Source: Burkholderiales bacterium (GTDB lineage: Bacteria; Pseudomonadota; Gammaproteobacteria; Burkholderiales; Burkholderiaceae_C). From it: a DNA stretch of 64,000 nucleotides. Positions within the stretch are counted from its first letter, which is position 1. Every line of letters starts with the position of its first letter. This document shows, piece after piece, positions 1-9,556 of the stretch. The notes beneath the pieces were generated by a model. It was given only the letters and a program-made list of their open reading frames with translations, was not told the DNA's origin and did no database searches. The position numbers and the translations under genes were made by a program. The stretch is from assembly GCA_947474755.1 (NCBI GenBank), contig CANJJE010000005.1, forward strand, positions 1-64,000, given 5' to 3'.

Positions 1-98
1 ATCGCCGCCCACAGCGACGGATATTCCCCGCGGTGCTCCTGCACCATCCGCACGGCCCGCTCACGGACCTCAGGTGAGAACTTCTTCGACTTGTTCAT
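1..98 (-). CDS. IS3-family transposase OrfA, N-terminal part
   Basis: The reading frame starts at ATG 98 on the minus strand and runs off the left edge, so only about 32 residues are present. They begin [19 protein letters not shown] and continue with a Glu-His-rich stretch and WAAI. This is the familiar N-terminus of the helix-turn-helix OrfA protein of IS3-family elements, which binds the inverted repeats and is joined to OrfB by programmed frameshifting to make the active transposase. Family assignment is firm; whether the element is intact cannot be judged here. Confidence 0.8.
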   Translation of the reverse strand, partial: MNKSKKFSPEVRERAVRMVQEHRGEYPSLWAA

Positions 99-148
99 GG
101 CTCCATCTTCTCAAGAGTTGGAGCCTCCTCAAAACCCGGGGCGGTTCA
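1..148 (-). mobile_element. IS3-family insertion sequence, left end (cut by window edge)
   Basis: This is the outer end of an IS3-family element reading on the minus strand. On that strand the element starts at 148 with the IS3-type terminus TGAACCGCCCCGGG, and the terminal inverted repeat covers about 122-148. The orfA start codon follows 50 bp inside. The rest of the element lies left of the window, so its second inverted repeat and any target duplication cannot be seen. Confidence 0.8.
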
Positions 149-178
149 GACCGCCAGGAGTTGGACGGTTTGAAGCTA

Positions 179-552
179 TCAACTCAATGCCTCAGCGGCG
201 AGTTGCTTGGACCAGTCTGCCTCGTCCTGGGCGGGAAGGATGTAGCCGGCGCGTGCCAGCTATCGATGGTCGTTTAAACAGCAGACCCATTTCAGCGCGT
301 CCAGGGTGTTGTCGCAGCTGTCGCCCTTGCTGCCCACTGAAGACTCGACACCCGCCTTAGCCAGACGCTCGGTGTAGCGGTGCTGGTGTATTGCGCTCCG
401 CAATCGGACTGATGAACCAGGCTGCTCTCGGGCTCGGGGTGCCTTGCACACATCGCCTGCTCAGGGGCGCCGAGGACGAAGTCCGTTCGCATCGAGGTGC
501 TGAAACACCAGTCGATGATTCGCTGGGCGAAGACATCACTGAATGCTGCCCG
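179..552 (-). pseudogene. degenerate IS3-family transposase OrfB remnant
   Basis: The minus strand encodes recognisable pieces of an IS3 OrfB (DDE integrase) in more than one frame. A stretch from about 552 to 390 reads SDVFAQRIIDW, SMRTDFVLGAPEQAM and SLVHQSDCGAQYTS, matching the OrfB core. After a frameshift near 390 it continues RYTERLAKAGVESSVGSKGDS. A third frame near 180-245 gives the C-terminal tail GYILPAQDEADWSKQLAAE and a stop at 179. The segment before the tail is shortened, and the catalytic aspartate region sits on both sides of the frameshift, so the protein cannot be functional. It has the same orientation as the element at 1-148 and ends only about 30 bp from it. Confidence 0.7.
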
Positions 553-785
553 CGCGGCTGGCAGTAGAGGGCGCTCTAGGCGTAGGCGTGGCGCCGACCC
601 GCGCAGCCTCGTCACTGGCCGATCTGGCAAGTACCTGCTCCGGGCAGCACTCGTAATGGTGTGGAACTCGTGAAATCGGTGCTGACTGTGGCGCTGGCGC
701 GGATCGCATTCAACGCCGCGGCTGAACCCAAGGATTTCAGAAGGAACGTTTCCGCGAGTTCCATCGCAAGCACATGCGACCATGC
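553..785. other. region with no recognisable gene
   Basis: Open frames exist on both strands, but none resembles a known protein or has a convincing ribosome binding site. The stretch lies between the transposase remnant and the promoter region of the SDR gene, and may be the remains of a gene broken by the insertion elements. Confidence 0.4.
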
Positions 786-807
786 TATGATAGTAATAAC
801 TCGTTAT
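786..807 (+). promoter_or_regulatory. candidate promoter -10 and operator-like inverted repeat upstream of the SDR gene
   Basis: A TATGAT hexamer at 786-791 is followed at once by the inverted repeat ATAAC-TC-GTTAT at 796-807, about 85 bp before the SDR start. A repressor dimer on this repeat would overlap the transcription start. There is no good -35 hexamer, so this is a suggestion from A+T content and symmetry only. Confidence 0.3.
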
Positions 808-892
808 CGTATGAGCCGGTTTTCAGCCGTGGCACGACCGAGTGACAACACATCAAACATGTAATCCAGTTGCATCTAAAGGGCTTTTCAAC

Positions 893-1648
893 ATGACCGA
901 ACAGAATCTGAAGGGTATCTCCGCCATCGTGACTGGCGGCTCTCGCGGCATCGGAAAGGGTATCGCCCTCGCCTTCGCCGCCCAGGGCGCTGATGTGGCG
1001 TTCAACCACTACAAAGATTTCGAGCGTGCGGCTGCGACCGTCAAAGAGATCGAGGCAATGGGACGCCGAGCGTTTGCAGCCGAATGCGATGTGTCACAGC
1101 CCAAGGCGGTGGCGGCCTTCTATGCCGACGCGGTCAAAGCCTTAGGCGATATCGGTGTATTGGTGAATAACGCCGGACACAACATCACCCAGAACTTTGA
1201 GGACATAACCGAAGAAAACTTTGACAGGATGCTGGACGTTCACGTCAAAGGCACGTTCTTCATGACGCAGGCGGTCTATCGCGACATGAAAAAGCGCAAT
1301 GCAGGCCGGATCATCAACATCACGTCGCAACTGGCCTACAAAGGCGCGGGTACGCTGACTCACTACTGTGCGGCAAAGGGGGCCAATGGCGCTTTTACCC
1401 GAGCGCTGGCACTCGAGTGCGCGGAAACCGGCATCCGCGTGAACGCAGTGGCCCCTGGCGTGACCCACACAGACCTGCTGACGCCTCTGTCAAAAGAACT
1501 GCTTGACACACTGAAGCAGGCAATCCCGATGCACCGCTTTGGCGAGGTAGACGAGATCACGCCGGCCGTGGTGTTGCTGGCCTCGCCCGGGGGAAGTTTC
1601 TTTCATGGCTCGTGCATTTCGCCCAACGGCGGCGAGGTGATGTGGTGA
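893..1648 (+). CDS. SDR-family NAD(P)-dependent oxidoreductase (FabG-like)
   Basis: A 251-residue classical short-chain dehydrogenase/reductase, soluble, interconverting a carbonyl and a hydroxyl with NAD(P)H. The Rossmann cofactor motif TGGSRGIG is at residues 14-21, NNAG at 92-95, catalytic Ser145 in NITS, and Tyr158-xxx-Lys162. The usual catalytic-tetrad Asn (NLKG/NVKG in FabG) is replaced by His117 in VHVKG, a variant known in some SDR subfamilies. ATG 893 is preferred because it gives the normal SDR N-terminus and has AAGGG about 10 bp upstream; an in-frame ATG at 842 would add 17 unlikely residues. It is not next to fatty-acid genes, so a role in fatty acid synthesis is doubtful. The substrate is unknown; an alcohol dehydrogenase gene follows 330 bp later. 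Confidence 0.88.
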   Translation: MTEQNLKGISAIVTGGSRGIGKGIALAFAAQGADVAFNHYKDFERAAATVKEIEAMGRRAFAAECDVSQPKAVAAFYADAVKALGDIGVLVNNAGHNITQNFEDITEENFDRMLDVHVKGTFFMTQAVYRDMKKRNAGRIINITSQLAYKGAGTLTHYCAAKGANGAFTRALALECAETGIRVNAVAPGVTHTDLLTPLSKELLDTLKQAIPMHRFGEVDEITPAVVLLASPGGSFFHGSCISPNGGEVMW

Positions 1649-1979
1649 TGTTCTAGTCGGGACGCGGGCTCCCGGGAGAGACCATGCAAGCCTCCTAACG
1701 CACAAGCGTCAATCACAAGGACAAGTTGCTACCAGCAACGATTCAAACTCTGTGAAGTGGCGATAAAACCTAGCGCTAGTGGTAGCTGGTTGACATCCCG
1801 AGTGCTGCGCTGATCGCGCGGGGTGGCGGGGCATGGCTTCCCCCGCCGCCGCCGCCCCTGCAAGTTGTTCGGTCGGACTGGCTCGGTCTGGCTGGGGGCG
1901 TGCTCGCCATCCATCCGTTGCGTCTGCCTTGCGCGGACAGTACACTCACGTCCTCTCAAAAGCCACTCGAGGACCCTAC
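1649..1979. other. intergenic region between SDR and alcohol dehydrogenase genes
   Basis: No gene is visible in this 331 bp. It contains a perfect 10-bp palindrome CTAGCGCTAG at 1770-1779 and a consensus-like -35 hexamer TTGACA at 1790-1795, but no good -10 at the expected distance. It may hold a separate promoter for the dehydrogenase. Confidence 0.35.
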
Positions 1980-3023
1980 ATGAAAGCTGCGGTACTGCAC
2001 CAGTACAACGAGACACTGACGGGCGACTCCTTCGTCAATTACGAAGATGTACCCGACCCGAAGATTGAGAACCCCACTGACGTTATCGTGCGCATCGGCG
2101 GCGCTGGTGTGTGCCGTACCGACCTGCACGTGGTCGAAGGCATCTGGCGCGGCAAGGTTGATGTCAAGCTGCCCTACATCATGGGCCACGAGAACGCTGG
2201 CTGGGTCGAGGCCATTGGTTCGGCCGTGACCGGCGTCAAGGTCGGCGATGCGGTCATCTGCCACCCGCTGGTGACCAGCGGTCACTGTCTGGCCTGCCGT
2301 CGCGGCGCCGACATGCAAGCCGAGGAAAGCAGCTTTCCTGGCATCAACGCCAACGGCGGCTATGCTGAGTATTTGCGCACCGGTCAGCGCTCGCTGATCA
2401 AGCTGCCCAAGACGCTGTCACCGAAGGATGTCGCCCCTTACACCGACGCGGGCCTGACCGCCTATCGCGCAGCCAAGAAGGCTTCGCGCCACCTGCTGCC
2501 GGGCGAATACGCCGTGGTAATCGGCGCTGGCGGCCTGGGCCACATCGGCATCCAGGTGCTGGCTGCGCTGTGCGCTGCCGAGATCATCGTCGTTGACCGT
2601 GGCGACATGGCGCTGCAACTCGCCAAGGAGTGCGGCGCGCATCACCTGGTCAAGGCCGACGGCACCGAAGTGGACCAGGTTCTGGCACTCACGGGTGGCA
2701 AGGGTGCCCAGGCCGTGATCGACTTCGTCGGCGAGGGCGATGCCATCGCCAAGGGTCTGGCGATGACGAGCACTGCCGGCAGCTATTACATCGTCGGCTA
2801 CGGCGGCAAGATCGATATTCCGGCGCTGGACTTGATCACGGCCGAGAAGAACATCGTCGGTTGCCTGGTCGGTACCTATCCGGAACTGGTCGAACTGATG
2901 GCACTGGCCGATCGTGGTCTGGTGCATCTCGCCACGCGCGAGTACAAGCTCAAGGACGCAAACCAAGCGTTGCTCGACCTGCATCACGGCAAGGTCAAGG
3001 GCCGTGCGGTATTGATCCCCTGA
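1980..3023 (+). CDS. NAD(P)-dependent alcohol dehydrogenase, zinc MDR family
   Basis: A 347-residue medium-chain dehydrogenase/reductase. Catalytic zinc ligands are present: Cys45 (with Asp48 and His50 in GVCRTDLH) and the pair His70-Glu71 in GHENAG. The cofactor fold shows GAGGLGHIGIQ. The structural zinc lobe is reduced: where the family has four cysteines spaced C-x2-C-x2-C-x7-C, only Cys103 and Cys106 remain, with Ser100 and Ala114 at the outer positions. The start at 1980 matches the family N-terminus MKAAVL and follows GAGGA; an upstream in-frame ATG at 1833 would add 49 low-complexity residues. It would oxidise an alcohol or reduce an aldehyde in the cytoplasm; the substrate cannot be read from sequence. 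Confidence 0.88.
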   Translation: MKAAVLHQYNETLTGDSFVNYEDVPDPKIENPTDVIVRIGGAGVCRTDLHVVEGIWRGKVDVKLPYIMGHENAGWVEAIGSAVTGVKVGDAVICHPLVTSGHCLACRRGADMQAEESSFPGINANGGYAEYLRTGQRSLIKLPKTLSPKDVAPYTDAGLTAYRAAKKASRHLLPGEYAVVIGAGGLGHIGIQVLAALCAAEIIVVDRGDMALQLAKECGAHHLVKADGTEVDQVLALTGGKGAQAVIDFVGEGDAIAKGLAMTSTAGSYYIVGYGGKIDIPALDLITAEKNIVGCLVGTYPELVELMALADRGLVHLATREYKLKDANQALLDLHHGKVKGRAVLIP

Positions 3024-3475
3024 TGCATTGACAGCAGCAATGGCTGCAACGCGGGCAAGGTGATCTTGCCCGATGATTTGCTGCGTAGTGCCGTCTGACG
3101 GCGCTACGCAGCCACCCCCAAGCGAGCAGCATCTGCCAGACTGCATTGGCGGCAGGCCTGGAACGCCGAGGCGGTAGACGCAGAGAGACTCGCAGTTGGG
3201 CTGGCGCCCATGGCTGATCGCCACCCCACAGCGCCGGAAGCCCATGACGGTTGAGGCCCAGAATCATGAGCCGAAACCGATGCCAGCACAGGGCTTGAAC
3301 GCGCCCAGCAAGGTGACGTGCTCCTGCATGGTCAATGTGGGCGGCAGCAGATCGAACGAGACGATACTGACGCTGTACTCACTGAACTCCTGATGCGACA
3401 GACAGTTCAGCATGAGTTCGGACTCGCTTGACGCCCCAGGAACACCGCAATGAACCGGCTGCAAGAGACCCGCCT
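3024..3475. other. region with no recognisable gene
   Basis: About 450 bp without a supported gene. A minus-strand open frame (3264-3464, 66 codons) has no recognised similarity and no clear ribosome binding site. I see no strong terminator or mobile-element end here. Confidence 0.4.
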
Positions 3476-4348
3476 GTGAGTGCCGTCCCCATCCGCCTCG
3501 ACCGCGCTGCGGAACTGACGTTCAGCGCTGGTCCTGGCTGCGTCGCTGGCGTCGACTTCACCAGCCGTCCCACGAAGCGCAAACCCATCGTCGTTGCGCT
3601 GGGCCGATTCGATGGCCAGAGTGTTCGGCTCGATGCACTTCAGCCTCACACCGAAGTCGACGAGTTCATCACCTGGCTGAACGCGCCGGGCGACTGGGTG
3701 GGTGCCTTCGACCTGCCGTTCGGCCTGCCGCGCGAACTGGTCGAGACACTGGGCTGGCCGACCGACTGGCTGCCGCTGATGCGGCATTACGCAGCACTGT
3801 CGCGCGAGCAGATCCGCGATACCTTCGCCGCGTTCTGCCACGCCCGGCCGGTCGGCGGCAAGTTCGCGCACCGTGCCTGCGACGGGCCGGCGGGGTCGTC
3901 GCCTTCGATGAAGTGGGTGAACCCGCCGGTTGCCTTCATGCTGCATGCGGGCATGCCGCTGCTGATCGGGGCCGGTGTGCATCTGCCGGGCCTGCATCTT
4001 GGCGATACCCGACGCGTGGCCGTCGAAGGCTATCCGGGGCTGCTGGCGCGCGGGGTGTTGAGTCATCGGTCCTACAAGAGCGATGACAAGGCGAAGCAGA
4101 CACCGGAGCGGCTGATCGCTCGCAAGGACCTGGTCGATGCGCTGGAGCAGGGCCGCACGCCACTCGGACTCCGTTTGCGGCTGAGTCATGCCCAGCGCGA
4201 TGCGCTGGTCGCCGATGCCAGCGGCGACCGGCTCGATGCGGTGTTGTGCCTGTTGCAGGCCGCCTGGGCACGTACGCAGCCGGATTACGGCCGCCCGGCG
4301 GATGCCGATCCGCTGGAAGGCTGGATCGTGACGGCCGGGGCCGTGTGA
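3476..4348 (+). CDS. DUF429 domain-containing protein
   Basis: A protein of about 290 residues of the DUF429 family, whose predicted fold is RNase-H-like and whose function is not established. Family marks are the early GVDFTS motif, [11 protein letters not shown] in the first third, and [16 protein letters not shown] near the C-terminus, where conserved Asp residues resemble the acidic positions of RNase H-fold nucleases. GTG 3476 is chosen for its AAGAGA upstream; an in-frame TTG at 3428 would add 16 residues and cannot be excluded. It ends 4 bp before the helicase gene, so the two are almost certainly co-transcribed. That pairing suggests, as inference, a nucleic-acid-related role. Confidence 0.8.
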   Translation: MSAVPIRLDRAAELTFSAGPGCVAGVDFTSRPTKRKPIVVALGRFDGQSVRLDALQPHTEVDEFITWLNAPGDWVGAFDLPFGLPRELVETLGWPTDWLPLMRHYAALSREQIRDTFAAFCHARPVGGKFAHRACDGPAGSSPSMKWVNPPVAFMLHAGMPLLIGAGVHLPGLHLGDTRRVAVEGYPGLLARGVLSHRSYKSDDKAKQTPERLIARKDLVDALEQGRTPLGLRLRLSHAQRDALVADASGDRLDAVLCLLQAAWARTQPDYGRPADADPLEGWIVTAGAV

Positions 4349-4352
4349 GCCG

Positions 4353-6905
4353 GTGAGATCAAAGCGAAGCTCTGAAACCGCGAGAGCGCCTGAGCGTTCG
4401 CTCAACGCCGATCTGGCTGACGCCTGGTTCGCCTCGCGGGGCTGGCAGCCTTTCGCTTTCCAGCGCGAGGTCTGGGCAGCGATGGCGGCAGGCCGCAGCG
4501 GACTGCTGCATGCGACCACCGGCAGCGGCAAGACCTATGCGGTGTGGTTCGGCGCGTTGCTGCGCGGCCTGGCCATCCTGTCATCGGGCAAGGCTGCAGC
4601 CCCTGCGCTCGGCGTGCTGTGGCTGACCCCGATGCGCGCACTGGCCGCTGACACCACGCGCGCGCTGCAACTGCCCCTGTCCGAGGTCGCGCCGCACTGG
4701 AGCGTCGGTCAGCGTACCGGTGATACCGCATCGGCCGAGCGTGCGCGTCAGGACCGGCGCTTTCCGGCCGCGCTGGTCACCACGCCCGAGTCGCTCAGCC
4801 TGATGCTGACGCGCGAACACGCCGCCGAGCAGCTGGCCCATGTGCACACGGTGATCGTCGATGAATGGCACGAACTGATGGGCAACAAGCGCGGCGCGCA
4901 GGTGCAACTCGCGCTGGCGCGTCTCAGGCGCTGGAACCCGGGGCTGGTGGTGTGGGGGCTGAGTGCGACGCTCGGCAATCTTGACGAGGCGAAGCGGGTG
5001 CTGATGGGCGCTTGCAATGGCGGTGACGAAGGTCTCACGGTGCAGGGCCGTGTCGAGAAGACCTTGCGGATCGACACGCTGTTGCCTGAGAACCCTGGCC
5101 GCTTTTCCTGGGGCGGCCATCTCGGTGCGCAGATGTTGCAACCGGTGATCGCCGAGATCGACACCGCCTCGACCACGCTGGTGTTCACCAACACCCGTTC
5201 GCAGGCCGAGATCTGGTACCAGCTGCTGCTGCGCGAGCGGCCGGATTGGGCCGGTATCGTCGCGCTGCACCACGGCTCGCTCGACAAGTCGGTGCGCGAG
5301 TGGGTCGAGGCCGGCCTGAAGCAGGGGCGGCTGAAGGCAGTGGTCTGCACCTCTTCGCTGGACCTCGGCGTGGATTTCCTGCCGGTCGAGCGCGTGCTGC
5401 AGATCGGCAGTGCCAAGGGCGTGGCGAGGCTGCTGCAGCGCGCCGGCCGCAGCGGCCATGCGCCGGGGCGGCCCAGCCGCATCACGCTGGTGCCAACGAA
5501 CACGCTGGAGCTGGTCGAGGCCGTCGCGGCCCGCCGTACGGCGCTGGCCGGTCGCATCGAGAAGCGCCTCACACCCGACAAGCCGCTCGACGTGCTGGTG
5601 CAGCACCTGGTGACGGTTGCCCTCGGTGGTGGTTTTGACGCCGATTCAAAGTCCAGTGGCGGCCTTGCCGCCGACGCGATGTTCGACGAGGTGCGCTCGA
5701 CGTACGCCTACCGTGCGCTCGGCCGCGACGAATTCGATTGGGCCCTGGGTTTCGTCGAAGGTGACTGTGGCAGCCTGGCCGCCTATCCCGAGTACCACCG
5801 TGTGAAGAACGTCGACGGTGTCTACCGTGTGCCCGACCGCGGTATCGCCAGGCGTCACCGGCTTGCGATCGGCACCATCGTCAGCGATGCTTCGATGCAG
5901 GTGAAGTACCTGAGCGGCGGCTCCATCGGCAGCATCGAGGAAAGCTTCATCGCGCGGCTGCGCAAGGGAGATTGCTTCGTGTTCGCCGGTCGCGTGCTCG
6001 AGTACCTGCGCACGCAGGACATGACTGCCTATGTGAAGCGTGCGACGAAGAACAAAGGCGTGGTGCCTGGCTGGGCTGGCGGCAAGATGCCGCTGTCCAG
6101 TGAGCTGGCCGATGCGGTGCTCGCCCTGCTGGCTTTGGCCGCGAAGGCCGACAAGCACCTGGTGGCGAACGAGCCTGAAATGCTCGCCGCACTGCCGATG
6201 CTGCAAACGCAGGCACGGCTGTCGAGGTTGCCGACACCCGATACGCTGTTGATCGAGCTGTTCACCTCGCGCGAGGGACACCATGTCTACCTGTACCCAT
6301 TTGCCGGTCGCAACGTGCATCTGGGGCTGGCCAGTCTGCTCGCATGGCGGCTGGCGCGCGATGTGCCGAACACTTTCAGCGTCAGCGTCAACGACTACGG
6401 TTTCGAGCTGCTGAGCGCCGAAGCGGTGGACTTGGCACCACTGTTCAACGGCCGGCTGTTCGACGAAAACGACCTGCTCGCCGATGTGCTGCACAGTCTG
6501 AACAGTGGCGAACTCGCGCAGCGGCGCTTTCGCGAGATCGCACGGGTGGCCGGTCTGGTGTTCACCGGCTACCCCGGTGCGCCGAAGAGCACCAAGCAGT
6601 TGCAGGCGTCAAGCAGCCTGTTCTTCGAGGTGTTCAGGAAGTACGACGCCGGCAACCTGTTGCTGACCCAGGCGCAGACCGAGGTGCTGAGTCAGGAGCT
6701 GGACATCGGGCGCTTGCGTGCCACCTTGCATCGCATGGCCGGACTGGTCACAGAGCGCGTTGACCTGAAGGTGCCAAGCCCGTTCAGCCTGCCCTTGATG
6801 GTCGAGCGCCTGCGCGAGAAATTGACGACCGAAAAACTCGCCGACCGGCTGGCGCGCATCGTTCGTGATGCCGAGCGCACAGCCGACAAGCCGGCGCAAC
6901 GCTGA
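4353..6905 (+). CDS. Lhr-like DEXH-box helicase (ligase-associated DNA damage response type)
   Basis: An 850-residue superfamily 2 helicase of the Lhr group. Visible motifs in order: ATTGSGKT (Walker A, about residues 54-61), [11 protein letters not shown] (Ia), TTPES, DEWHEL (motif II), SATLGN (motif III), then in RecA domain 2 [21 protein letters not shown] and the arginine-finger motif [10 protein letters not shown]. The C-terminal half is the winged-helix/Lhr-core region. The DEWHEL form followed by GNKRG is typical of the helicase usually encoded beside an ATP-dependent DNA ligase, a nuclease and a PdeM-like phosphoesterase. Those partners are absent here; the neighbours are DUF429 and uppP. 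The start is GTG 4353, 4 bp after the DUF429 stop. Predicted role: ATP-driven 3'-5' unwinding in DNA repair. Confidence 0.88.
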   Translation: MRSKRSSETARAPERSLNADLADAWFASRGWQPFAFQREVWAAMAAGRSGLLHATTGSGKTYAVWFGALLRGLAILSSGKAAAPALGVLWLTPMRALAADTTRALQLPLSEVAPHWSVGQRTGDTASAERARQDRRFPAALVTTPESLSLMLTREHAAEQLAHVHTVIVDEWHELMGNKRGAQVQLALARLRRWNPGLVVWGLSATLGNLDEAKRVLMGACNGGDEGLTVQGRVEKTLRIDTLLPENPGRFSWGGHLGAQMLQPVIAEIDTASTTLVFTNTRSQAEIWYQLLLRERPDWAGIVALHHGSLDKSVREWVEAGLKQGRLKAVVCTSSLDLGVDFLPVERVLQIGSAKGVARLLQRAGRSGHAPGRPSRITLVPTNTLELVEAVAARRTALAGRIEKRLTPDKPLDVLVQHLVTVALGGGFDADSKSSGGLAADAMFDEVRSTYAYRALGRDEFDWALGFVEGDCGSLAAYPEYHRVKNVDGVYRVPDRGIARRHRLAIGTIVSDASMQVKYLSGGSIGSIEESFIARLRKGDCFVFAGRVLEYLRTQDMTAYVKRATKNKGVVPGWAGGKMPLSSELADAVLALLALAAKADKHLVANEPEMLAALPMLQTQARLSRLPTPDTLLIELFTSREGHHVYLYPFAGRNVHLGLASLLAWRLARDVPNTFSVSVNDYGFELLSAEAVDLAPLFNGRLFDENDLLADVLHSLNSGELAQRRFREIARVAGLVFTGYPGAPKSTKQLQASSSLFFEVFRKYDAGNLLLTQAQTEVLSQELDIGRLRATLHRMAGLVTERVDLKVPSPFSLPLMVERLREKLTTEKLADRLARIVRDAERTADKPAQR

Positions 6906-6955
6906 GCGTCAACCTCAGCCCCTATGATCGACCGCGCTCTTTACCGGACGCCATC

Positions 6956-7813
6956 TTGGACATCACACTGCTGATCAAAGCCGCCCTGATGGGCATCGTG
7001 GAAGGCCTGACGGAATTCCTGCCCATCTCCAGCACCGGGCACCTGATCCTCGTCGGATCACTTCTCGAATTCACTGGCGAAACCGCGAAAGTGTTCGACA
7101 TCGCGATCCAGACCGGCGCGATGTTTGCCGTGATCTGGCAGTACCGCGTGCGATTGCAGGCCACTCTCAGCGGCCTGGGCAGCGATCCGGTTGCGCGGCG
7201 ATTCGCCCTGAATGTGCTGATCGCCTTCATACCGGCGGTGCTGCTGGGTCTGGCCTTCGGCAAGGCCGTGAAGGAGCACCTGTTTCACCCGGTGCCGGTG
7301 GCGATGGCCTTCATCGTGGGGGGCGTGATCATCCTCTGGGTCGAAGCGCGGCAGAAGCGCTTGTACGGCGCCGCAGATACCGAAGGTACGCGACGCGCCC
7401 GCATCCAGACGGTCGATGACATGGGACCGATCGACGCGCTAAAGGTGGGCCTGGTGCAATGTCTGGCACTGATCCCTGGCACCAGCCGTTCAGGCGCCAC
7501 CATCATCGGCGGCATGGTGCTCGGCTTCTCGCGCAAGGCCGCAACCGAATTCAGCTTCTTCCTGGGCATCCCGACGTTGATGGGCGCCGGGGCCTATGCA
7601 CTCTGGAAGCAGCGCGAGGCCTTGCATGTCAGCGATCTGCCGATGTTCGCGGTCGGCCTGATGTTCGCTTTCTTCAGCGCGCTGCTTTGCATCCGCTGGC
7701 TGATTCGCTTCGTGTCCACGCACGATTTCGTCGTCTTCGCCTGGTACCGCATCGTGTTCGGCGGCATCGTGCTGCTGACTGCCTGGCAGGGTTGGGTGAA
7801 CTGGTCCGAGTGA
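6956..7813 (+). CDS. uppP: undecaprenyl-diphosphatase UppP
   Basis: A 285-residue integral membrane phosphatase of the BacA/UppP family. It dephosphorylates undecaprenyl diphosphate to regenerate the lipid carrier for peptidoglycan and other envelope glycans, and in high dose gives bacitracin resistance. The two signature regions are present: [15 protein letters not shown] near residue 16 and [14 protein letters not shown] in the second half. Length and the hydrophobic helices are normal. The start is a TTG at 6956, which gives the expected N-terminus [17 protein letters not shown]. It follows the helicase by 50 bp on the same strand. Confidence 0.95.
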   Translation: MDITLLIKAALMGIVEGLTEFLPISSTGHLILVGSLLEFTGETAKVFDIAIQTGAMFAVIWQYRVRLQATLSGLGSDPVARRFALNVLIAFIPAVLLGLAFGKAVKEHLFHPVPVAMAFIVGGVIILWVEARQKRLYGAADTEGTRRARIQTVDDMGPIDALKVGLVQCLALIPGTSRSGATIIGGMVLGFSRKAATEFSFFLGIPTLMGAGAYALWKQREALHVSDLPMFAVGLMFAFFSALLCIRWLIRFVSTHDFVVFAWYRIVFGGIVLLTAWQGWVNWSE

Positions 7814-7884
7814 CCTTTGGGTGTGCTTGGCTGGCAGAGCGTCGTGGTTCGCTTGTGCGCAGGGCTAGAGCGCTGCGGACGACC

Positions 7885-8253
7885 GCGCCGGGTGTTCGCC
7901 CCGGCGGGCGAGTCACTTTTTCTGCGGGGCCAGAAAAAGTAACCCAAAAGAGGCCCTTGAACACCAGCCCATCTGGTGACCACGCTTCGGCGAGAGGCGA
8001 ACGGCCGAGGCTCTGGCACAAGAACTCCTACCGATGACCCGAAGGGTCGAGGCGTAGCGAGACCGACTGTTTGAACCTGAGCGAGGAAACCGGGGCAGTA
8101 GCTCGGGGAATGTTCTCGAGCCAGAGCCGCTGAAGTAGGCCGCTAGCCGAAGCGAGTCGGCCAAATGGGCTGGTGTTCGGGCCCTTTGCTTTGGTGACTT
8201 TCATTTGGGCCCGCAAATGAAAGTTACTCGGCAGCCGGGCCGAGACCCGGCGC
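7885..8253. repeat. long imperfect palindromic repeat element with terminal hairpins
   Basis: The 486-bp gap between uppP and lolC contains an element of about 370 bp that is an imperfect inverted repeat over most of its length. The outer 35 bp match (GCGCCGGGT...CCCGGC...AGTCACTT against the complement of the right end). Each end then carries a hairpin: 7915-7924 with 7931-7940 (ACTTTTTCTG stem) and 8197-8207 with 8214-8224 (ACTTTCATTTG stem). Inside, GAACACCAGCCCAT at 7960-7973 pairs with ATGGGCTGGTGTTC at 8165-8178, and a GGCTCTGGC tract near 8010 pairs with GCCAGAGCC near 8120. No convincing protein is encoded. It looks like a non-autonomous mobile repeat (MITE- or REP-like) or a structured RNA; similar intergenic sequences are, from memory, common in beta- and gammaproteobacteria. 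Confidence 0.65.
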
Positions 8254-8299
8254 GCTGCGGCGAAAGGCAATCGACCGTGCCGTGTAGCATGCCCCCGCA

Positions 8300-9556
8300 A
8301 TGCAAATCCCCTACGAACTTCAGATCGGCTGGCGCTACACCCGCGCGGGTCGCAGCGGTCGACGCAACGGATTCATCTCCTTCATCTCGGGGGTGTCGAT
8401 GCTCGGCATCGCGCTCGGCGTCGCGGCGCTGATCATCGTGCTGTCGGTGATGAATGGCTTTCAGAAAGAGGTGCGTGACCGCATGCTGTCGGTGGTCTCG
8501 CATGTCGAGGTCTACCAGTCGCGTGGCGAGGCCTTGCCCGACTGGCAGGCCACAGTGGCCCAGGCGCGTTTGAACCCCCAGGTCATTGGCGCTTCTCCGT
8601 TCATTGCCGCACAGGCCCTGATCGCACGCGGCGATGACATGCGCGGCGCCATCGTCCGTGGCATTTCGCCGGCAGAGGAAGCCACGGTCACCGACCTCGC
8701 GGCGCAGCTGCGCGACACCACGCTCGCCCGACTGCTCCCCGGTTGCTGGTGCATCGTGCTGGGCGGCGAGCTGGCCCGCAGTCTGGGCGTGGAGGTGGGT
8801 GACAAGGTGACCATCGTCGCGCCCGGCGGGCAGGTCACGCCAGCGGGGGTGGTGCCGCGGCTGAAGCAGCTGATGCTGGTGGGCACCTTCAATGCCGGAC
8901 ACTTTGAGTACGACAGTGGCCTCGCGTTGATGCATGTCGACGATGCCGCACGGCTGTTCCGCGTTGCCGGACCGACCGGCGTGCAACTGCGCCTGAAGGA
9001 CGCGCAGCAGGCACGCGAGGTCGGCGATGAATTGCAGGTGCGCCTCGGGTCCGCTGTACGAGTCAACGACTGGACCCGCACCAACCGCAACTGGTTCCAG
9101 GCGGTGCAGATCGAGAAGCGGCTGATGTTCATCATCCTGACGCTGATCGTCGCGGTGGCAGCCTTCAACCTCGTCAGCACGCTGGTGATGACCGTCACCG
9201 ACAAGCAGGCTGATATCGCGATCCTGCGCACGCTGGGCGCAAGCCCGCGATCCATCATGAGCATCTTCATGGTGCAGGGCGCAGCCTCGGGCGTGATGGG
9301 CACGCTGGCGGGCGTGGTGCTGGGCCTGGGGGTCGCGTTCAACATCGATGTCATCGTGCCGGCGATCGAACGCGCGCTGCACACCAGCTTCCTGCCCAGC
9401 AGCGTCTATCTGATCAGCCACATGCCGAGCGATCCGCAAAGCGGCGACATCGTGCCGATCGTTCTGATCTCGCTGGCGCTGGCCTTCGTCGCGACCATCT
9501 ACCCGAGCTGGCGCGCCAGCCGCGTGCAGCCGGCCGAGGCGCTGCGCTATGAGTGA
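8300..9556 (+). CDS. lolC: lipoprotein-releasing ABC transporter permease LolC/LolE
   Basis: A 418-residue inner-membrane subunit of the Lol complex, which extracts mature lipoproteins from the inner membrane and hands them to LolA. The family N-terminus ([12 protein letters not shown]...[29 protein letters not shown]) is present. A periplasmic domain of about 230 residues follows, then three C-terminal membrane helices with the FtsX/MacB-type coupling region ([16 protein letters not shown]). The gene overlaps lolD by 8 bp, the normal arrangement. Betaproteobacteria often have one such permease serving both the LolC and LolE roles, and only one is visible here. Starts at ATG 8300, just after the palindromic repeat. 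Confidence 0.92.
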   Translation: MQIPYELQIGWRYTRAGRSGRRNGFISFISGVSMLGIALGVAALIIVLSVMNGFQKEVRDRMLSVVSHVEVYQSRGEALPDWQATVAQARLNPQVIGASPFIAAQALIARGDDMRGAIVRGISPAEEATVTDLAAQLRDTTLARLLPGCWCIVLGGELARSLGVEVGDKVTIVAPGGQVTPAGVVPRLKQLMLVGTFNAGHFEYDSGLALMHVDDAARLFRVAGPTGVQLRLKDAQQAREVGDELQVRLGSAVRVNDWTRTNRNWFQAVQIEKRLMFIILTLIVAVAAFNLVSTLVMTVTDKQADIAILRTLGASPRSIMSIFMVQGAASGVMGTLAGVVLGLGVAFNIDVIVPAIERALHTSFLPSSVYLISHMPSDPQSGDIVPIVLISLALAFVATIYPSWRASRVQPAEALRYE

